Notes: generated by a model from the sequence alone, not told the origin. A stretch of 18,205 nucleotides of DNA from Candidatus Hydrogenedentota bacterium (GCA_007124105.1 SLFT01000449.1:1-18205); one strand, 5' to 3'. Positions 6,516 to 15,302 are shown, counted from the stretch's first letter. Made by a program: numbers and translations.

Positions 6516-9500
6516 TTAGGAAACCGAACGCTCGTCTTCCATAACCTTTTCGATTTCCGCGCGCAATGCGGTCAGGCGATAGGGCTTATGCACATAGCCT
6601 GCCAATGTCTGACCGGGGAAATGCTGCATCGCTTCGTTTTCGCTGAACCCACTACACAGGATGACTTTTACGTCCGGTTTAATTTTACGCATGGCCGCAA
6701 ATGCGCTGGCGCCATCCATGCGCGGCATGGTGAGGTCCAGCAGTACGCCCACTATCTCGTCCGCTTTTTGCTCGAATATCTCGACCGCTTCCTGACCGTC
6801 GCAGGCGACGATGGTGTCAAAACCGAAGCGATTCAGCGCTTTTTGACCCAGTTCGCGCAAAGGCGCTTCGTCGTCCACCACCAGAAACGTGCCTGTCCAG
6901 TTGTCCTGTTCCCGGCTCTTCTGCGCCGGCGCAGATGTTTCTGGTTCATAGGTCTTGGCCGCCGGCATCTCTTCGGGCGGTTTGGTTGCCACGGGGAACA
7001 ACACACGCACAGTGGCGCCGGCGCCGACGGCGCTTGTTATCTCCAGGGCGCCATGATGCCCCTGCACAATGCCATGTACCGCCGACATACCAAGACCGCG
7101 TCCGGTAAACTTGGTGCTGTAAAAGGGATCAAATACCCGGTGTAGCGTAGCCGCGTCCATGCCGCACCCGGTGTCGGAAACATCAAGGAAGATGAAATCG
7201 CCCGGCGCCGGTTTATCTTCTATCATGCAGCGCTGTAAGTCCTCGGCAGTATAGTGGGTTACGCCTGTTCCAATAGTGATTTTGCCTTCGTTTTCTCCGA
7301 TGGCCTCTGATGCGTTTGAAATTAGATTCATCACAATTTGCTGAATCTGTCCTTCATCAGCATATATGGGCGGCAAGTTTTCCTGGAGATGCAATTCCAC
7401 CGATACGTCTTTGGAAATAGACGCGCGCAGTATTTCCAGGTTTTCCTGAATCTCCACACTCAAGTCGAGCGGCTTGACAACAAAACTCCCCTTGCCGGAG
7501 TAGGCAAGCATCTGATCGGTGAGCGCCGCCGCGCGGCGCGCGGCTGTAACCGCTTTATTAACGGATTCATGCGCAGCGGGTGTCTCTCGTATTTCTTCCG
7601 CGGCAATCTCCAGATTGCCCAGTACCACCGCGAGCAGGTTATTGAAGTCATGGGCAATGCCGCCCGCCAACACACCGAGACTCTCGAGTTTCTGTGAATG
7701 AAGCAGGCGCCGCTCCATTTCCATCCGTTCTTCGGTGGCGATCTTACGTTCTGTCACGTCTATTACCGACCCATCAAAATACTCTATGTTCCCCGCAGCG
7801 TTACGCAACATCCTGCCGCTGATGGAACCCCATATAATGGCGCCGTCCTTGCGCTTGATCCGCACCTCGCGCTCCGCCACATAGTCTTTTTCCTCGAGTT
7901 CGCGCCAGAGCGCTTCTCTTTCGACGGGATCAGCATACAAGTCTTTAACATTTAACGCCATCAGTTCTTTTTCGTTGCTCGAGCCGTGAATCTTCACCAT
8001 GGCCTTGTTTACCATCACAAATCGCTCTTCAGGCGCAAGCGTATACCGATACAATCCGATAGGCAAACTGTCCACAAGACTGCGGTATTTCTCTTCGCTG
8101 CTGCGCAACGCCTCTTCCGCTCGCTTGCGTTCCGTTATGTCCCGCCACGTGGCATGGATATGATTGACGCCCCGGATGGTAATCAAGGTAAACATAACTT
8201 CCACGGGAACAGGAGCGCCGTTTGCTTTCAGATGGGTCCATTCGAAAGCGTGATGGCCATTGCGTACGCATAAGGCAACCATTTCCTTGAACGCTTCCTC
8301 GGAAGGGCGTCCGTCGGGCTGCGTGGGCGGCGAAATGTTTTCAGGCCGCTGATGAAGTAACTGCTGCCTGGACTTATATCTCAGTAATCGCAGGGTGGAA
8401 CTGTTACAGTCAACAATCTTCCCTTTTTCCAGCAATAAGATGGGGTCCGTGGACTCTGTAAATAAGCGCCGGAATGTTTCGCCCCGTTCGCGCAGTTCAA
8501 GTGTACTCTCTTGAATCTTGAGTTCCATCGCGGCTTGCTGATTACGTAATATACCCACGAAAAGCGTCAGCGCTACAGTGATAAAAAAGGAAACAAGCGC
8601 TGTAGCATAAACGTTGCGCATCGGGTGGGCGGCCAGGAAGCTCTGGGTTGGCTCGATCAACAAGGCATACGTGTGAGACAGTATGAACATGGGATGCATA
8701 AACGAGAGATCAACATCCCGCAGCGTCGCAAAACCCCACACGGCGGGCGGCGGGTTATAACCGCTGCCCGAATCATACGCAAGGGACAACGGGGTTTCAT
8801 CCGCTACTACCTGAAAGAACGTCATGGATGCATGCTCTGACTGTTGGACCGTACTCCCTTGCGCGTAGGAAAGCAACAGGTCAAACCGCAGCGCAGCGCC
8901 AACAAAACCGCGTAGCGCCTCAGGGCTGGAGTCGTTGTCTGCGTAAACAGGCGCATAGAGGTGTACGGTTTGACCCTGAGCATCGAAGGTTCTTTCCCGG
9001 GCGGGCGTGGATGCTGTTATTTGCCGCGTCTGGGCTGACGTTGTGATGGCAACCTTTTCCTCGTGAAGGCTTCCCATGTCCAGGCCGGGAGCAACAAGCC
9101 CCCCCGTTGAAGAGGATACATAATAAACGGGATACTCAATTTCGTCGTCTTCAACAACAATAATTTGCTGTCCGGCGCTATTCAGTCGGTAAACCTGGTA
9201 TTCTGTATCTTCCTCATGCGGGCGTTCCTGATCCGGCATTTTGGTAATCCAAAAGCAAGATTCGATGGCCGGTTCGCTCAATAATGAGGCGGAAAAGGCA
9301 TGGAAGGCGTCACCGGTCAGAGAAGCGCTGGTTTCGATACATTCGCTGATATGAGCCATCTTATGCTGAATGTTGCGTAGATTCGCTTCAAGGGCCTCCG
9401 CGCGAGACTCCGCCAGAAACATAAATTGCAGACAAAGATTACGATTTTCCGCCTCCAGTACAAAGAATGTTGCAGCGCCGGTTAACAACAAAAAGAACCC

Positions 9501-10193
9501 GGCCACAAAGATTGTTTCCAAATGACGGTATCGTTTCGGGGCAAAGCGGCATCGGAGGTATAAAGCGCCGATGCCAGCAAACTGTAATGTGAGCAAAAGC
9601 AACGCAATCGCCATCGGCACAAAGCGAATTCGCTGAAGCTGTTCGCGCCAACGCTCTGTCGGCATCTCCAGTACAACCGCCATCAACACTTCATTGACAT
9701 TTGGGTCGAATACCGGGGCAACAGCCGAGAAGGAGTCGGGCGTCGGATTAGCCACAAAGCGGCGTCCCGACACGATCTTCTGTTTCCAATCCGCTTCTGA
9801 TGCGTCATACGCAACGCCGGGAAGGGGTACAGGCGCATCGCCCACGACAAAAGAAGGGCCATAAACGAGATTGTCGTCACGAACGGTTAGTCCATAGATG
9901 GCCGAAAGGGCTGGGACATCGCTACTGAATGCCCTGAACTGATCCCGTATCAACCCATAAGACCGGCGTTGCTGATCGCTGCGATCAAAGGATAACACAG
10001 AGAGGTGGTGGGGATTAATGCTGCTTGCAACTTCTACGGCCTTACGTAAAAAGTTGGCGCGCATTTCTTGCTCGGCGTGTCGCACCCGCCACTCGGCAGT
10101 TGCCCATCCCAACACTATGACCGTACAGGAGAACGCCGCAAGCAACATGGTCAGCCATATTGTCTTAAACGTGAACCCACCCACCTGTTTCAT
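6516..10193 (-). CDS. Hybrid sensor histidine kinase with two PAS and a receiver
   Basis: 1225 aa, inner membrane. Order: TM at 10-31; a Cache/CHASE-like extracytoplasmic region at 32-190; two TMs at about 192-213 and 227-247; a second extracytoplasmic sensor at about 250-520; TM at about 528-549; PAS 1 at 570-690 and PAS 2 at 698-815, each ending in D(I/V)TERK; HisKA with phospho-acceptor His848 in GGIAHDFNN; HATPase with N box N956/N960, G1 box DTGCGMD (1007-1013) and GRGLGMSAV (1031-1039); receiver with D1107/D1108, acceptor Asp1153, Ser1181 and Lys1203. It should autophosphorylate on His848 and pass phosphate to Asp1153. The H box resembles those of nitrogen- or stress-type PAS hybrid kinases. 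AGAGG at 10200-10204, six bases before the ATG, supports the start. No response regulator with an output domain is nearby, so its downstream partner is elsewhere. The ligand is unknown. Confidence 0.93.
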   Translation of the reverse strand: MKQVGGFTFKTIWLTMLLAAFSCTVIVLGWATAEWRVRHAEQEMRANFLRKAVEVASSINPHHLSVLSFDRSDQQRRSYGLIRDQFRAFSSDVPALSAIYGLTVRDDNLVYGPSFVVGDAPVPLPGVAYDASEADWKQKIVSGRRFVANPTPDSFSAVAPVFDPNVNEVLMAVVLEMPTERWREQLQRIRFVPMAIALLLLTLQFAGIGALYLRCRFAPKRYRHLETIFVAGFFLLLTGAATFFVLEAENRNLCLQFMFLAESRAEALEANLRNIQHKMAHISECIETSASLTGDAFHAFSASLLSEPAIESCFWITKMPDQERPHEEDTEYQVYRLNSAGQQIIVVEDDEIEYPVYYVSSSTGGLVAPGLDMGSLHEEKVAITTSAQTRQITASTPARERTFDAQGQTVHLYAPVYADNDSSPEALRGFVGAALRFDLLLSYAQGSTVQQSEHASMTFFQVVADETPLSLAYDSGSGYNPPPAVWGFATLRDVDLSFMHPMFILSHTYALLIEPTQSFLAAHPMRNVYATALVSFFITVALTLFVGILRNQQAAMELKIQESTLELRERGETFRRLFTESTDPILLLEKGKIVDCNSSTLRLLRYKSRQQLLHQRPENISPPTQPDGRPSEEAFKEMVALCVRNGHHAFEWTHLKANGAPVPVEVMFTLITIRGVNHIHATWRDITERKRAEEALRSSEEKYRSLVDSLPIGLYRYTLAPEERFVMVNKAMVKIHGSSNEKELMALNVKDLYADPVEREALWRELEEKDYVAEREVRIKRKDGAIIWGSISGRMLRNAAGNIEYFDGSVIDVTERKIATEERMEMERRLLHSQKLESLGVLAGGIAHDFNNLLAVVLGNLEIAAEEIRETPAAHESVNKAVTAARRAAALTDQMLAYSGKGSFVVKPLDLSVEIQENLEILRASISKDVSVELHLQENLPPIYADEGQIQQIVMNLISNASEAIGENEGKITIGTGVTHYTAEDLQRCMIEDKPAPGDFIFLDVSDTGCGMDAATLHRVFDPFYSTKFTGRGLGMSAVHGIVQGHHGALEITSAVGAGATVRVLFPVATKPPEEMPAAKTYEPETSAPAQKSREQDNWTGTFLVVDDEAPLRELGQKALNRFGFDTIVACDGQEAVEIFEQKADEIVGVLLDLTMPRMDGASAFAAMRKIKPDVKVILCSGFSENEAMQHFPGQTLAGYVHKPYRLTALRAEIEKVMEDERSVS

Positions 10194-10262
10194 AGAAGAC
10201 CTCTACTGCATTGTAATTACAGTTTGTGTGGCAATAACGAGCATAAACACTCACCAATGGGA

Positions 10263-10271
10263 ATTATATCA
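10263..10271 (-). promoter_or_regulatory. Extended -10 promoter for the kinase gene
   Basis: The minus strand reads TGATATAAT: a perfect TATAAT (10268-10263) with the TG of an extended -10 one base upstream. No good -35 is present, which is normal for extended -10 promoters. It would give a leader of about 60-65 bases before the kinase ATG. A short CACG-AAA-CGTG inverted repeat lies just upstream (about 10280-10290). Confidence 0.5.
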
Positions 10272-10338
10272 TATTTTGTCACGTTTCGTGGAAAAATTTA
10301 AGACGTATCGCCCCCCGGATGCTCATTATTTTCTAGTG

Positions 10339-10353
10339 GAGGCTGATAGCCTC
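10339..10353. repeat. Perfect small hairpin, no T-run
   Basis: GAGGCT-GAT-AGCCTC is a 6-bp perfect stem with a 3-base loop, in the non-coding space between the kinase and larE. With no T-tract on either side it is not a classical terminator. Confidence 0.35.
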
Positions 10354-10443
10354 TGAACGATTGTCCCTACTTGTGGAATAGAAGTGAATGATGCCGGAGA
10401 GGGCCAAACGTCGGTGATTGATGCGCCACGAGACATGCTCCGT

Positions 10444-10472
10444 TTGATCTGCGCGCAGTGATGCAATAAACT
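10444..10472 (+). promoter_or_regulatory. Weak candidate promoter upstream of larE
   Basis: TTGATC (10444-10449), a 17-base spacer, then TAAACT (10467-10472); each hexamer matches the consensus at 4/6. The implied leader to larE would be about 160 bases. An inverted repeat TCACGC/GCGTGA (10496-10501 and 10513-10518) follows and could be an operator. Both are tentative. Confidence 0.25.
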
Positions 10473-10636
10473 CAAGGGACCTTGTTTCGAGCCAGTCACG
10501 CGGAGCCTGTATGCGTGATATGCGCTTTCGTTACAGCATTTACGCCGCCTGTTTAATCGGAAGGCCCAAGACCGTCTTTGGCACTGTCAGTAAAAACAGA
10601 ACCGGTAAAACGCAAATGAAGGATATTGAATGAATC

Positions 10637-11455
10637 ATGTCAAAATGTAATCTGCCGACAGCACTGGAAAAAGAAATGCGGATCAAGGAGTTGCTCAATG
10701 ACTGTGACGGTATGGCCATTGCCTATTCCGGCGGTGTTGATTCAACATACCTGGCCGACGTAGCCCACGAAACTCTGGGCGCAAAGGCTCTGATGATCAT
10801 TGCCGATTCGCCAAGCATTCCCCGCTCCGAACTACGCGAAGCGATATCGCTTGCCCAGGAACGCCGCTGGCGTCTTGAAGTGGTAAGTACCAGGGAGTTC
10901 GACAGTCCCGACTTCCTGAAAAACGACGTAAAACGCTGTTACTATTGCAAGGGTGAATTGTTTGAAGTGATGCGCAGATATGCTGATGAACACGACATAG
11001 CCGCTATTGCTTACGGAGAGACAGCCGAGGATGGCTTTGACGCGACCCGGGTCGGCGCCCAGGCAGCGCGCGAGGGCGGCGCGCGCGCGCCGTTGGCCGA
11101 GGTTGGTTTCAATAAGGAGGAGATTCGCGAGCGAAGCCGCGCCCGCGGTCTGCCTACATGGAACAAAGCCTCCTTCGCCTGCCTCGCATCGCGCGTACCT
11201 ACGGGAACCCCTGTTTCAGCGGATATTCTCGGCAAAATCGAAAAGGCGGAGGAATTGCTCCGCGACATCGGTTGCCATCAATACCGCGCGCGGCACCATG
11301 ATGCAATATGTCGCATTGAAGTATCGGAGGATGATTTTGCGTTACTGATGCGACCCGACATCCGACATGACATTGTGGACACGGTGCGAGCGCTTGGCTA
11401 TCGCTATGTAACGCTTGACCTTGCAGGGTATCGAACAGGGAGCACCACAGGTTGA
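10637..11455 (+). CDS. larE: ATP-dependent sacrificial sulfur transferase LarE
   Basis: 272 aa. LarE adenylates carboxylates of the pyridinium biscarboxylate precursor and then gives up the sulfur of its own cysteine, a step toward the nickel-pincer (NPN) cofactor first known from lactate racemase. Visible marks are the PP-loop SGGVDST (31-37), the family's RCYYCK (100-105) and ACLASRVP (181-188), in which Cys182 aligns with the sacrificial Cys176 of the Lactiplantibacillus enzyme. The length is normal. An in-frame TGA just upstream rules out a longer form; AAGGA lies rather far from the ATG, and Met15 is an alternative with GGAAAAAG before it. The usual partners larB, larC and larA are not in this window, so the gene stands alone here. 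NPN-dependent enzymes other than lactate racemase exist, so the pathway served is open. Confidence 0.9.
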   Translation: MSKCNLPTALEKEMRIKELLNDCDGMAIAYSGGVDSTYLADVAHETLGAKALMIIADSPSIPRSELREAISLAQERRWRLEVVSTREFDSPDFLKNDVKRCYYCKGELFEVMRRYADEHDIAAIAYGETAEDGFDATRVGAQAAREGGARAPLAEVGFNKEEIRERSRARGLPTWNKASFACLASRVPTGTPVSADILGKIEKAEELLRDIGCHQYRARHHDAICRIEVSEDDFALLMRPDIRHDIVDTVRALGYRYVTLDLAGYRTGSTTG

Positions 11456-11797
11456 AAAACACAGCGGCCCCGAATGCTTGAACGGGTATAGAAAGCAATA
11501 CGACCAATAAGGACGCTGATTGCACAATCGGCGGCCGTCCCCGCGCAGGAACGTTTTTGAAGCCTGAACAATGACTCCTGTTTCCTTTTGTTTTCCCTAC
11601 CATACAATATATAATGGCACAAGCGGTATATGGTGCCGGACAGGCAGGCTGGCTTGATTGCTCAACCTGCCGACCGGTTTGAAAACTTGCGGAAGCGCTG
11701 TAATGCGCAACAGGCCCAAAAGGAACAAAAACTGTGCGCAAGTTGGGCTATGCGTTAACGGTTGTCGCCCGTTTTATTCCTCGGGACAGTAAGTAAA
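11456..11797. other. Long structured leader before the MacAB-like operon
   Basis: 342 bases without a credible gene. After a possible promoter at 11588-11615 come several inverted repeats: GGCAGG/CCTGCC (about 11643-11670), AACTTGCG/CGCAAGTT (11684-11691 and 11737-11744), GCCCAA/TTGGGC (11714-11719 and 11743-11748), and AACGG/CCGTT followed by TTATT (11757-11778). The second and third pairs compete for bases 11743-11744, so they cannot form together. This could be an attenuator-like leader, but short repeats of this kind also occur by chance. Confidence 0.35.
11588..11615 (+). promoter_or_regulatory. Candidate promoter for the ABC export operon
   Basis: TTGTTT (11588-11593), a 16-base spacer, then a perfect TATAAT (11610-11615). 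It would produce a leader of roughly 175 bases before the ATPase gene. Confidence 0.4.
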
Positions 11798-12529
11798 ATG
11801 ACACAACATGTTGCCGGTAACGTGGGAAGCGAGGCTATCATTCGCGTCCTCGATCTTGCCAAGCGTTTTGAGATGGGCGATACCATTGTACACGCACTTC
11901 GCGACGTCTCCTTCGAGATTCATCGTGGAAGTTTTGTTGCAATCATGGGACCGTCAGGATCAGGGAAGACCACGCTACTCGATATCTTGGGATGCCTGTC
12001 GCGCCCCTCCTTAGGTTCTTACTGGCTTGCCGGGTCGCTTGTGAGCGACATGTCAGACAGGCAATTGGCGAAAGTACGCAACCACGAAATAGGGTTCGTG
12101 TTTCAAAACTTCAATCTGCTTAGCCGTTCTACAGCGCTTGCCAATGTGGAGTTGCCCCTTTTCTACGATGGTATACCGCGTCGTGAACGCGCGCGCCGCG
12201 CATACGAGATGATTGAGGCTGTAGGACTGGCGGACCGTGCGCGGCATTGTCCCAATGAATTGTCCGGCGGACAACGACAGCGTGTTGCTATCGCGCGCGC
12301 ATTGATCAATTCTCCTTCCATTTTATTTGCGGACGAGCCTACTGGCAACCTGGATACGACCAGCGGCGCAAGTATTATGACACTTTTTTCGGAATTGCAC
12401 CGCAAAGGGCATACAATAGTCATGGTTACTCATGAGCGCGATGTCGCCGAGCATGCAGAACGCATCATGAGCTTTCGCGACGGGCAGTTAGTAAATGACG
12501 AATGGCTGAATCAAAATTCAAGAAACTAA
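11798..12529 (+). CDS. MacB/LolD-type ABC transporter ATPase
   Basis: 243 aa from the ATG at 11798. It powers the permease encoded at 13848-15062. Seen in order: Walker A GPSGSGKT (51-58), Q-loop Gln103 in VFQNFNLL, signature LSGGQ (155-159), Walker B ILFADE (175-180) with catalytic Glu180, D-loop GNLD (183-186) and switch His212. The motif set FADEPTGNLD together with FQNFNLL is typical of the MacB/LolD/FtsE subfamily, which works by mechanotransmission rather than by passing substrate through the membrane domain. A TTG at 11762 could extend it by 12 residues, but that segment does not look conserved and the ATG is preferred. The last 28 bases overlap the adaptor gene. Unlike Escherichia coli MacB, the ATPase and permease are separate proteins. 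Confidence 0.93.
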   Translation: MTQHVAGNVGSEAIIRVLDLAKRFEMGDTIVHALRDVSFEIHRGSFVAIMGPSGSGKTTLLDILGCLSRPSLGSYWLAGSLVSDMSDRQLAKVRNHEIGFVFQNFNLLSRSTALANVELPLFYDGIPRRERARRAYEMIEAVGLADRARHCPNELSGGQRQRVAIARALINSPSILFADEPTGNLDTTSGASIMTLFSELHRKGHTIVMVTHERDVAEHAERIMSFRDGQLVNDEWLNQNSRN

Positions 12530-13851
12530 TCCGCGTGGTTTTGGGCTGGCTTGTTTTCGGCGCCATTGTAGCGGTGCCGGCAGCCTACTGGTACACGTAT
12601 GAGCCGGTAATTGACGTAACCGCCATGACCTTGACCCGCGGGCACATTGAACAAACCATCGCAACTTTTTCCTCGGGAACAGTGGAGGCGAAGTATTCCT
12701 CGCTGGTAGCGCCCGAAAGCATGGGAAAAGTAGTGGCCATTCACGTCAAGGAAGGGGACCGGGTGAATGCCGGCGATATATTGATTTCGCTGGACGCCAC
12801 ACAGCAGGAATATCAGGTAGCGCAGGCGCAAGCGCGTTATCAACAAGCGGAAACCGCGCTAAACACGCTCAAGCGCCAATACGCGAATGATCAGGCGCGC
12901 ATCGCAACGCTGAAGAGGACACGGGATATTGCGGAGCGCGAGTTTGAGCGGGACAAAACATTGTATGAATCCAACGACGTCGGTTCGGAAAGCATGGTCA
13001 ACCTTTCCGAGGTAAATTTCAATCAGGTGGACGACAGTTACATTGCGTTGAACAACCTCATCAGTCTTTATCCGATGCGCATTGAAGAGGCAGAAGTGGG
13101 ACTCAAAGCGGTTGCCATCGCGCTCGAGCAGGCCAAAACGCTCTTGGAATGGACCCATGTGCGCGCGCCATTCGACGGCCTTGTTGCGGAGATTTTTGTC
13201 GAAGTGGGTGAGAGCGTGGGCACTACATTCGGCGGCGATCTGGCCGGCGGCCTGGCTGGCGCCCCCTCTGTTGGCGCCGGAGGGATGGGCGCGGTGGGTG
13301 CCGGCGTAGGCGGCGCAATGGGAATGCCCGCCTCCTCCGGCCTTGCAGTGGCCCGCATCGTTGACGATTCGGATTTATACGTTAAGGCGCCTTTCGATGA
13401 GGCCGTTTTTGGCGAGGTTAAAGTCGGACAAAAAGTGCGCATCGAGATTGACGCGTATCCCGATGACCCCTTTCCCGGCCAAGTGGACTTTGTCGCCTCG
13501 ACGGTGTCCCGCAATATGGATTTCAGCCGCACCTTCCTGGCGCATATCCTGATCAAGGAAGGCAAGGAAAAACTCACCCCCGGCATGTCGGCGGACGCAA
13601 CCATCATCGTGGATGAAAAGGACGATATACTCTTTGTGCCCACGGAAGCGCTCATCCGTGAAGAAGAAGGGTATGTAATCATAGAAGACCGCGCTGTGCG
13701 GCGCACCGTCGAGGTCGGCATAGGCAATTGGCGGGCACGCGAAGTGTTGAGCGGATTGCGTGAGGGCGAAAGGTTAATTACCTCCATCGGTCTGCGCGAA
13801 TTGCGCGACGGCATCCTGGTGAACGTGGTTGATTCGCTGGAGGGCCGATGA
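12502..13851 (+). CDS. MacA/HlyD-type periplasmic adaptor with Gly-rich insert
   Basis: 449 aa. An inner-membrane anchor at about 9-31 is followed by the usual adaptor layout: a first half-lipoyl segment (about 64-98, including GDRVNAGDILISLD), a coiled-coil hairpin (about 100-215), a second half-lipoyl segment (217-240 and 281-295), a beta-barrel (about 290-365) and a membrane-proximal domain (to 449). It should link the MacB-like permease to an outer-membrane channel or to substrate. The odd feature is residues 244-280, rich in Gly, Ala and Met (GGDLAGGLAGAP, then GAGGMGAVGAGVGGAMGMP), inserted between GESVG and LAVARIVDDSDLYV, where relatives have a short turn. The gene overlaps the ATPase gene by 28 bases and the permease gene by ATGA, so the three are probably made together. 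No outer-membrane TolC-like gene is present here. Confidence 0.9.
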   Translation: MAESKFKKLIRVVLGWLVFGAIVAVPAAYWYTYEPVIDVTAMTLTRGHIEQTIATFSSGTVEAKYSSLVAPESMGKVVAIHVKEGDRVNAGDILISLDATQQEYQVAQAQARYQQAETALNTLKRQYANDQARIATLKRTRDIAEREFERDKTLYESNDVGSESMVNLSEVNFNQVDDSYIALNNLISLYPMRIEEAEVGLKAVAIALEQAKTLLEWTHVRAPFDGLVAEIFVEVGESVGTTFGGDLAGGLAGAPSVGAGGMGAVGAGVGGAMGMPASSGLAVARIVDDSDLYVKAPFDEAVFGEVKVGQKVRIEIDAYPDDPFPGQVDFVASTVSRNMDFSRTFLAHILIKEGKEKLTPGMSADATIIVDEKDDILFVPTEALIREEEGYVIIEDRAVRRTVEVGIGNWRAREVLSGLREGERLITSIGLRELRDGILVNVVDSLEGR

Positions 13852-15062
13852 ATCTCATCGAATGCATCCTGATGGCTTTGGAGTCCCTGTTGGAAAACAA
13901 GGTGCGTTCTTTTCTCACCACGCTGGGCGTAATCATAGGCGTTATGTCTGTCATACTGCTGGTGTCTTTGGGCGAAGCCGCCCAATCTTACATCGAGACT
14001 GTATTCAGCGACATGGGCAGCAACGTGATTGTCGTAACGCCGGGAAAACAGGAAACTACGGGAAGCATGATAGCGGTCAGCGCGGGCAGTTTTCGGAGAC
14101 TCACCACGGATAATGCCAATGAAATAAAGCGCAAAGCCATGGGCATTAAAGCCGTGTCAGGAACTGTAGTTGGAACCGGTCAAATTCGTTTTAGAAACAT
14201 TGAAAGAAACACCATCGTTTTAGGCATACAAGAGGATTTCGCCATCATACGGGAAATCAACACACAGATAGGCCGCTTTATCAGTACGCAGGACGTTGAC
14301 AGAAACAACAAGGTGTGCGTCATCGGGCTGCAATTGAAAAGAGACCTGTTTGGAGACAGACCCGCCCTCCATGAGCGCATATCCATCAATCGCTCGAAGC
14401 ATGTCATTATCGGCATACTTGAGGAGCGCGGCACATTGCTCGGTATTAATCTGGATGACATCGTTTTTGTGCCATTGCGCAGCGGTCAGCAGATGTTTTA
14501 TGGCGGCGAGGACACCCTCTTCGAGATTAACATTGCCGCGCGCAGTCCCGACGACGTCCCGCTCGCCATCGAATCTACCCGCGAGATATTGACGGCGGCC
14601 CGTGACAATATCGAGGATTTCACTATCGTTGACCAGGATGGCATCATCGCCTCTTTCGGCAGGATTCTGGATGCGCTCCGGCTCATGCTGGTCGGTATCG
14701 CAGCCATATCGCTGCTGGTTGGCGGCATTGGCATCATGAACATCATGCTGGTGTCCGTGCGCGAACGCACCCGCGAGGTGGGCATCCGAAAAGCGGTGGG
14801 CGCGCAGCGCTCCGACATTGCGTTTCAGTTCCTCATAGAAGCGGTAACCTTGAGCGTCTGCGGCGGGGGCATCGGCGTTGGCATCGCATGGGCGGCCACC
14901 ATTGTGATGGCTATTTTCTATCCGGTCATGCCCATTATCATTTCCACATGGTCTGTGCTGACCGCATTTTTATTCAGCCTTACAGTGGGTGTGTTCTTTG
15001 GCGTCTATCCCGCCATTAAAGCCAGCGGCGTGGACCCTGTGGAAGCGCTTAGATACGAATAA
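13848..15062 (+). CDS. MacB-like ABC transporter permease (FtsX domain)
   Basis: 404 aa. One membrane span near the N-terminus (about 22-42, in a segment beginning ALESLLENKVRSFLTTLGVIIG) is followed by a large periplasmic MacB core domain (about 43-275). Three C-terminal spans (about 279-302, 330-356 and 367-390) carry the FtsX-type signature VRERTREVGIRKAVGA (300-315). The protein ends in the familiar AIKASGVDPVEALRYE, as MacB-type permeases do. It works with the ATPase and adaptor encoded just upstream to export a peptide, lipid-like molecule or antibiotic, or to handle a lipoprotein; the substrate cannot be read from sequence. It starts inside the adaptor stop (ATGA at 13848-13851). Length and topology are normal for the stand-alone permease type. 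Confidence 0.93.
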   Translation: MNLIECILMALESLLENKVRSFLTTLGVIIGVMSVILLVSLGEAAQSYIETVFSDMGSNVIVVTPGKQETTGSMIAVSAGSFRRLTTDNANEIKRKAMGIKAVSGTVVGTGQIRFRNIERNTIVLGIQEDFAIIREINTQIGRFISTQDVDRNNKVCVIGLQLKRDLFGDRPALHERISINRSKHVIIGILEERGTLLGINLDDIVFVPLRSGQQMFYGGEDTLFEINIAARSPDDVPLAIESTREILTAARDNIEDFTIVDQDGIIASFGRILDALRLMLVGIAAISLLVGGIGIMNIMLVSVRERTREVGIRKAVGAQRSDIAFQFLIEAVTLSVCGGGIGVGIAWAATIVMAIFYPVMPIIISTWSVLTAFLFSLTVGVFFGVYPAIKASGVDPVEALRYE

Positions 15063-15210
15063 CAGACGCCTGGAGCCAAGTCCGCCAGACAGCGGGAAGT
15101 AAAACCGCCATCTCACGTTTCAGCCTGTCGTTGTGTTTACGGTATACTGAGTATGTGTCGGCCCACGTGAATTCCTTATATAGATGGTTGTCGCTTGCCG
15201 ATGACACTAT

Positions 15211-15250
15211 TGACCACACCGGACTACGGTACTTCCCTGGAGCGTGGTCA
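15211..15250. repeat. Inverted repeat upstream of the DMT transporter gene
   Basis: TGACCAC (15211-15217) and GTGGTCA (15244-15250) form a 7-bp perfect inverted repeat with a 26-base gap; GCGTG/CACGC (15242-15246 and 15256-15260) overlaps it. The surrounding gap 15063-15302 holds no gene. A TATACT at about 15142-15147 is a weak possible -10 element. I see no T-run terminator after the permease gene. Confidence 0.3.
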
Positions 15251-15302
15251 TGCAACACGCGGGGCATCTCCTCATAACAAACCTGCAACACGAGATTAGA
15301 GT

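Larger units (their letters stand above)
10194..10636. other. Divergent intergenic region between kinase and larE
   Basis: 443 bases with no supportable gene. It contains the kinase promoter near 10263-10271, a small hairpin GAGGCT-GAT-AGCCTC at 10339-10353, a weak plus-strand promoter at 10444-10472 and an inverted repeat at 10496-10518. The frames that cross it lack ribosome sites and protein-like composition. The long stretch before larE could hold a small RNA or leader, but I cannot show one. Confidence 0.5.

Noticed and set aside
6390..7145. 251-codon plus-strand frame opposite the kinase receiver and ATPase domains
   Set aside because: It is antisense to clear HATPase and receiver motifs; the His/Arg/Phe-rich composition is a strand shadow.
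10194..10636. Small gene, tRNA or riboswitch before larE
   Set aside because: Only short hairpins and weak promoter matches were found; no cloverleaf, known riboswitch core or coding frame could be supported.
11199..11741. 181-codon minus-strand frame opposite the larE end and leader
   Set aside because: It lies largely antisense to the well-supported LarE C-terminus, has a Cys/Pro/Ser-rich composition unlike a folded protein, and matches no motif.
13068..13985. 305-codon minus-strand frame opposite the adaptor gene
   Set aside because: It is a Ser/Thr/Pro/Arg-rich reverse image of the adaptor coding sequence, with no ribosome site or domain.
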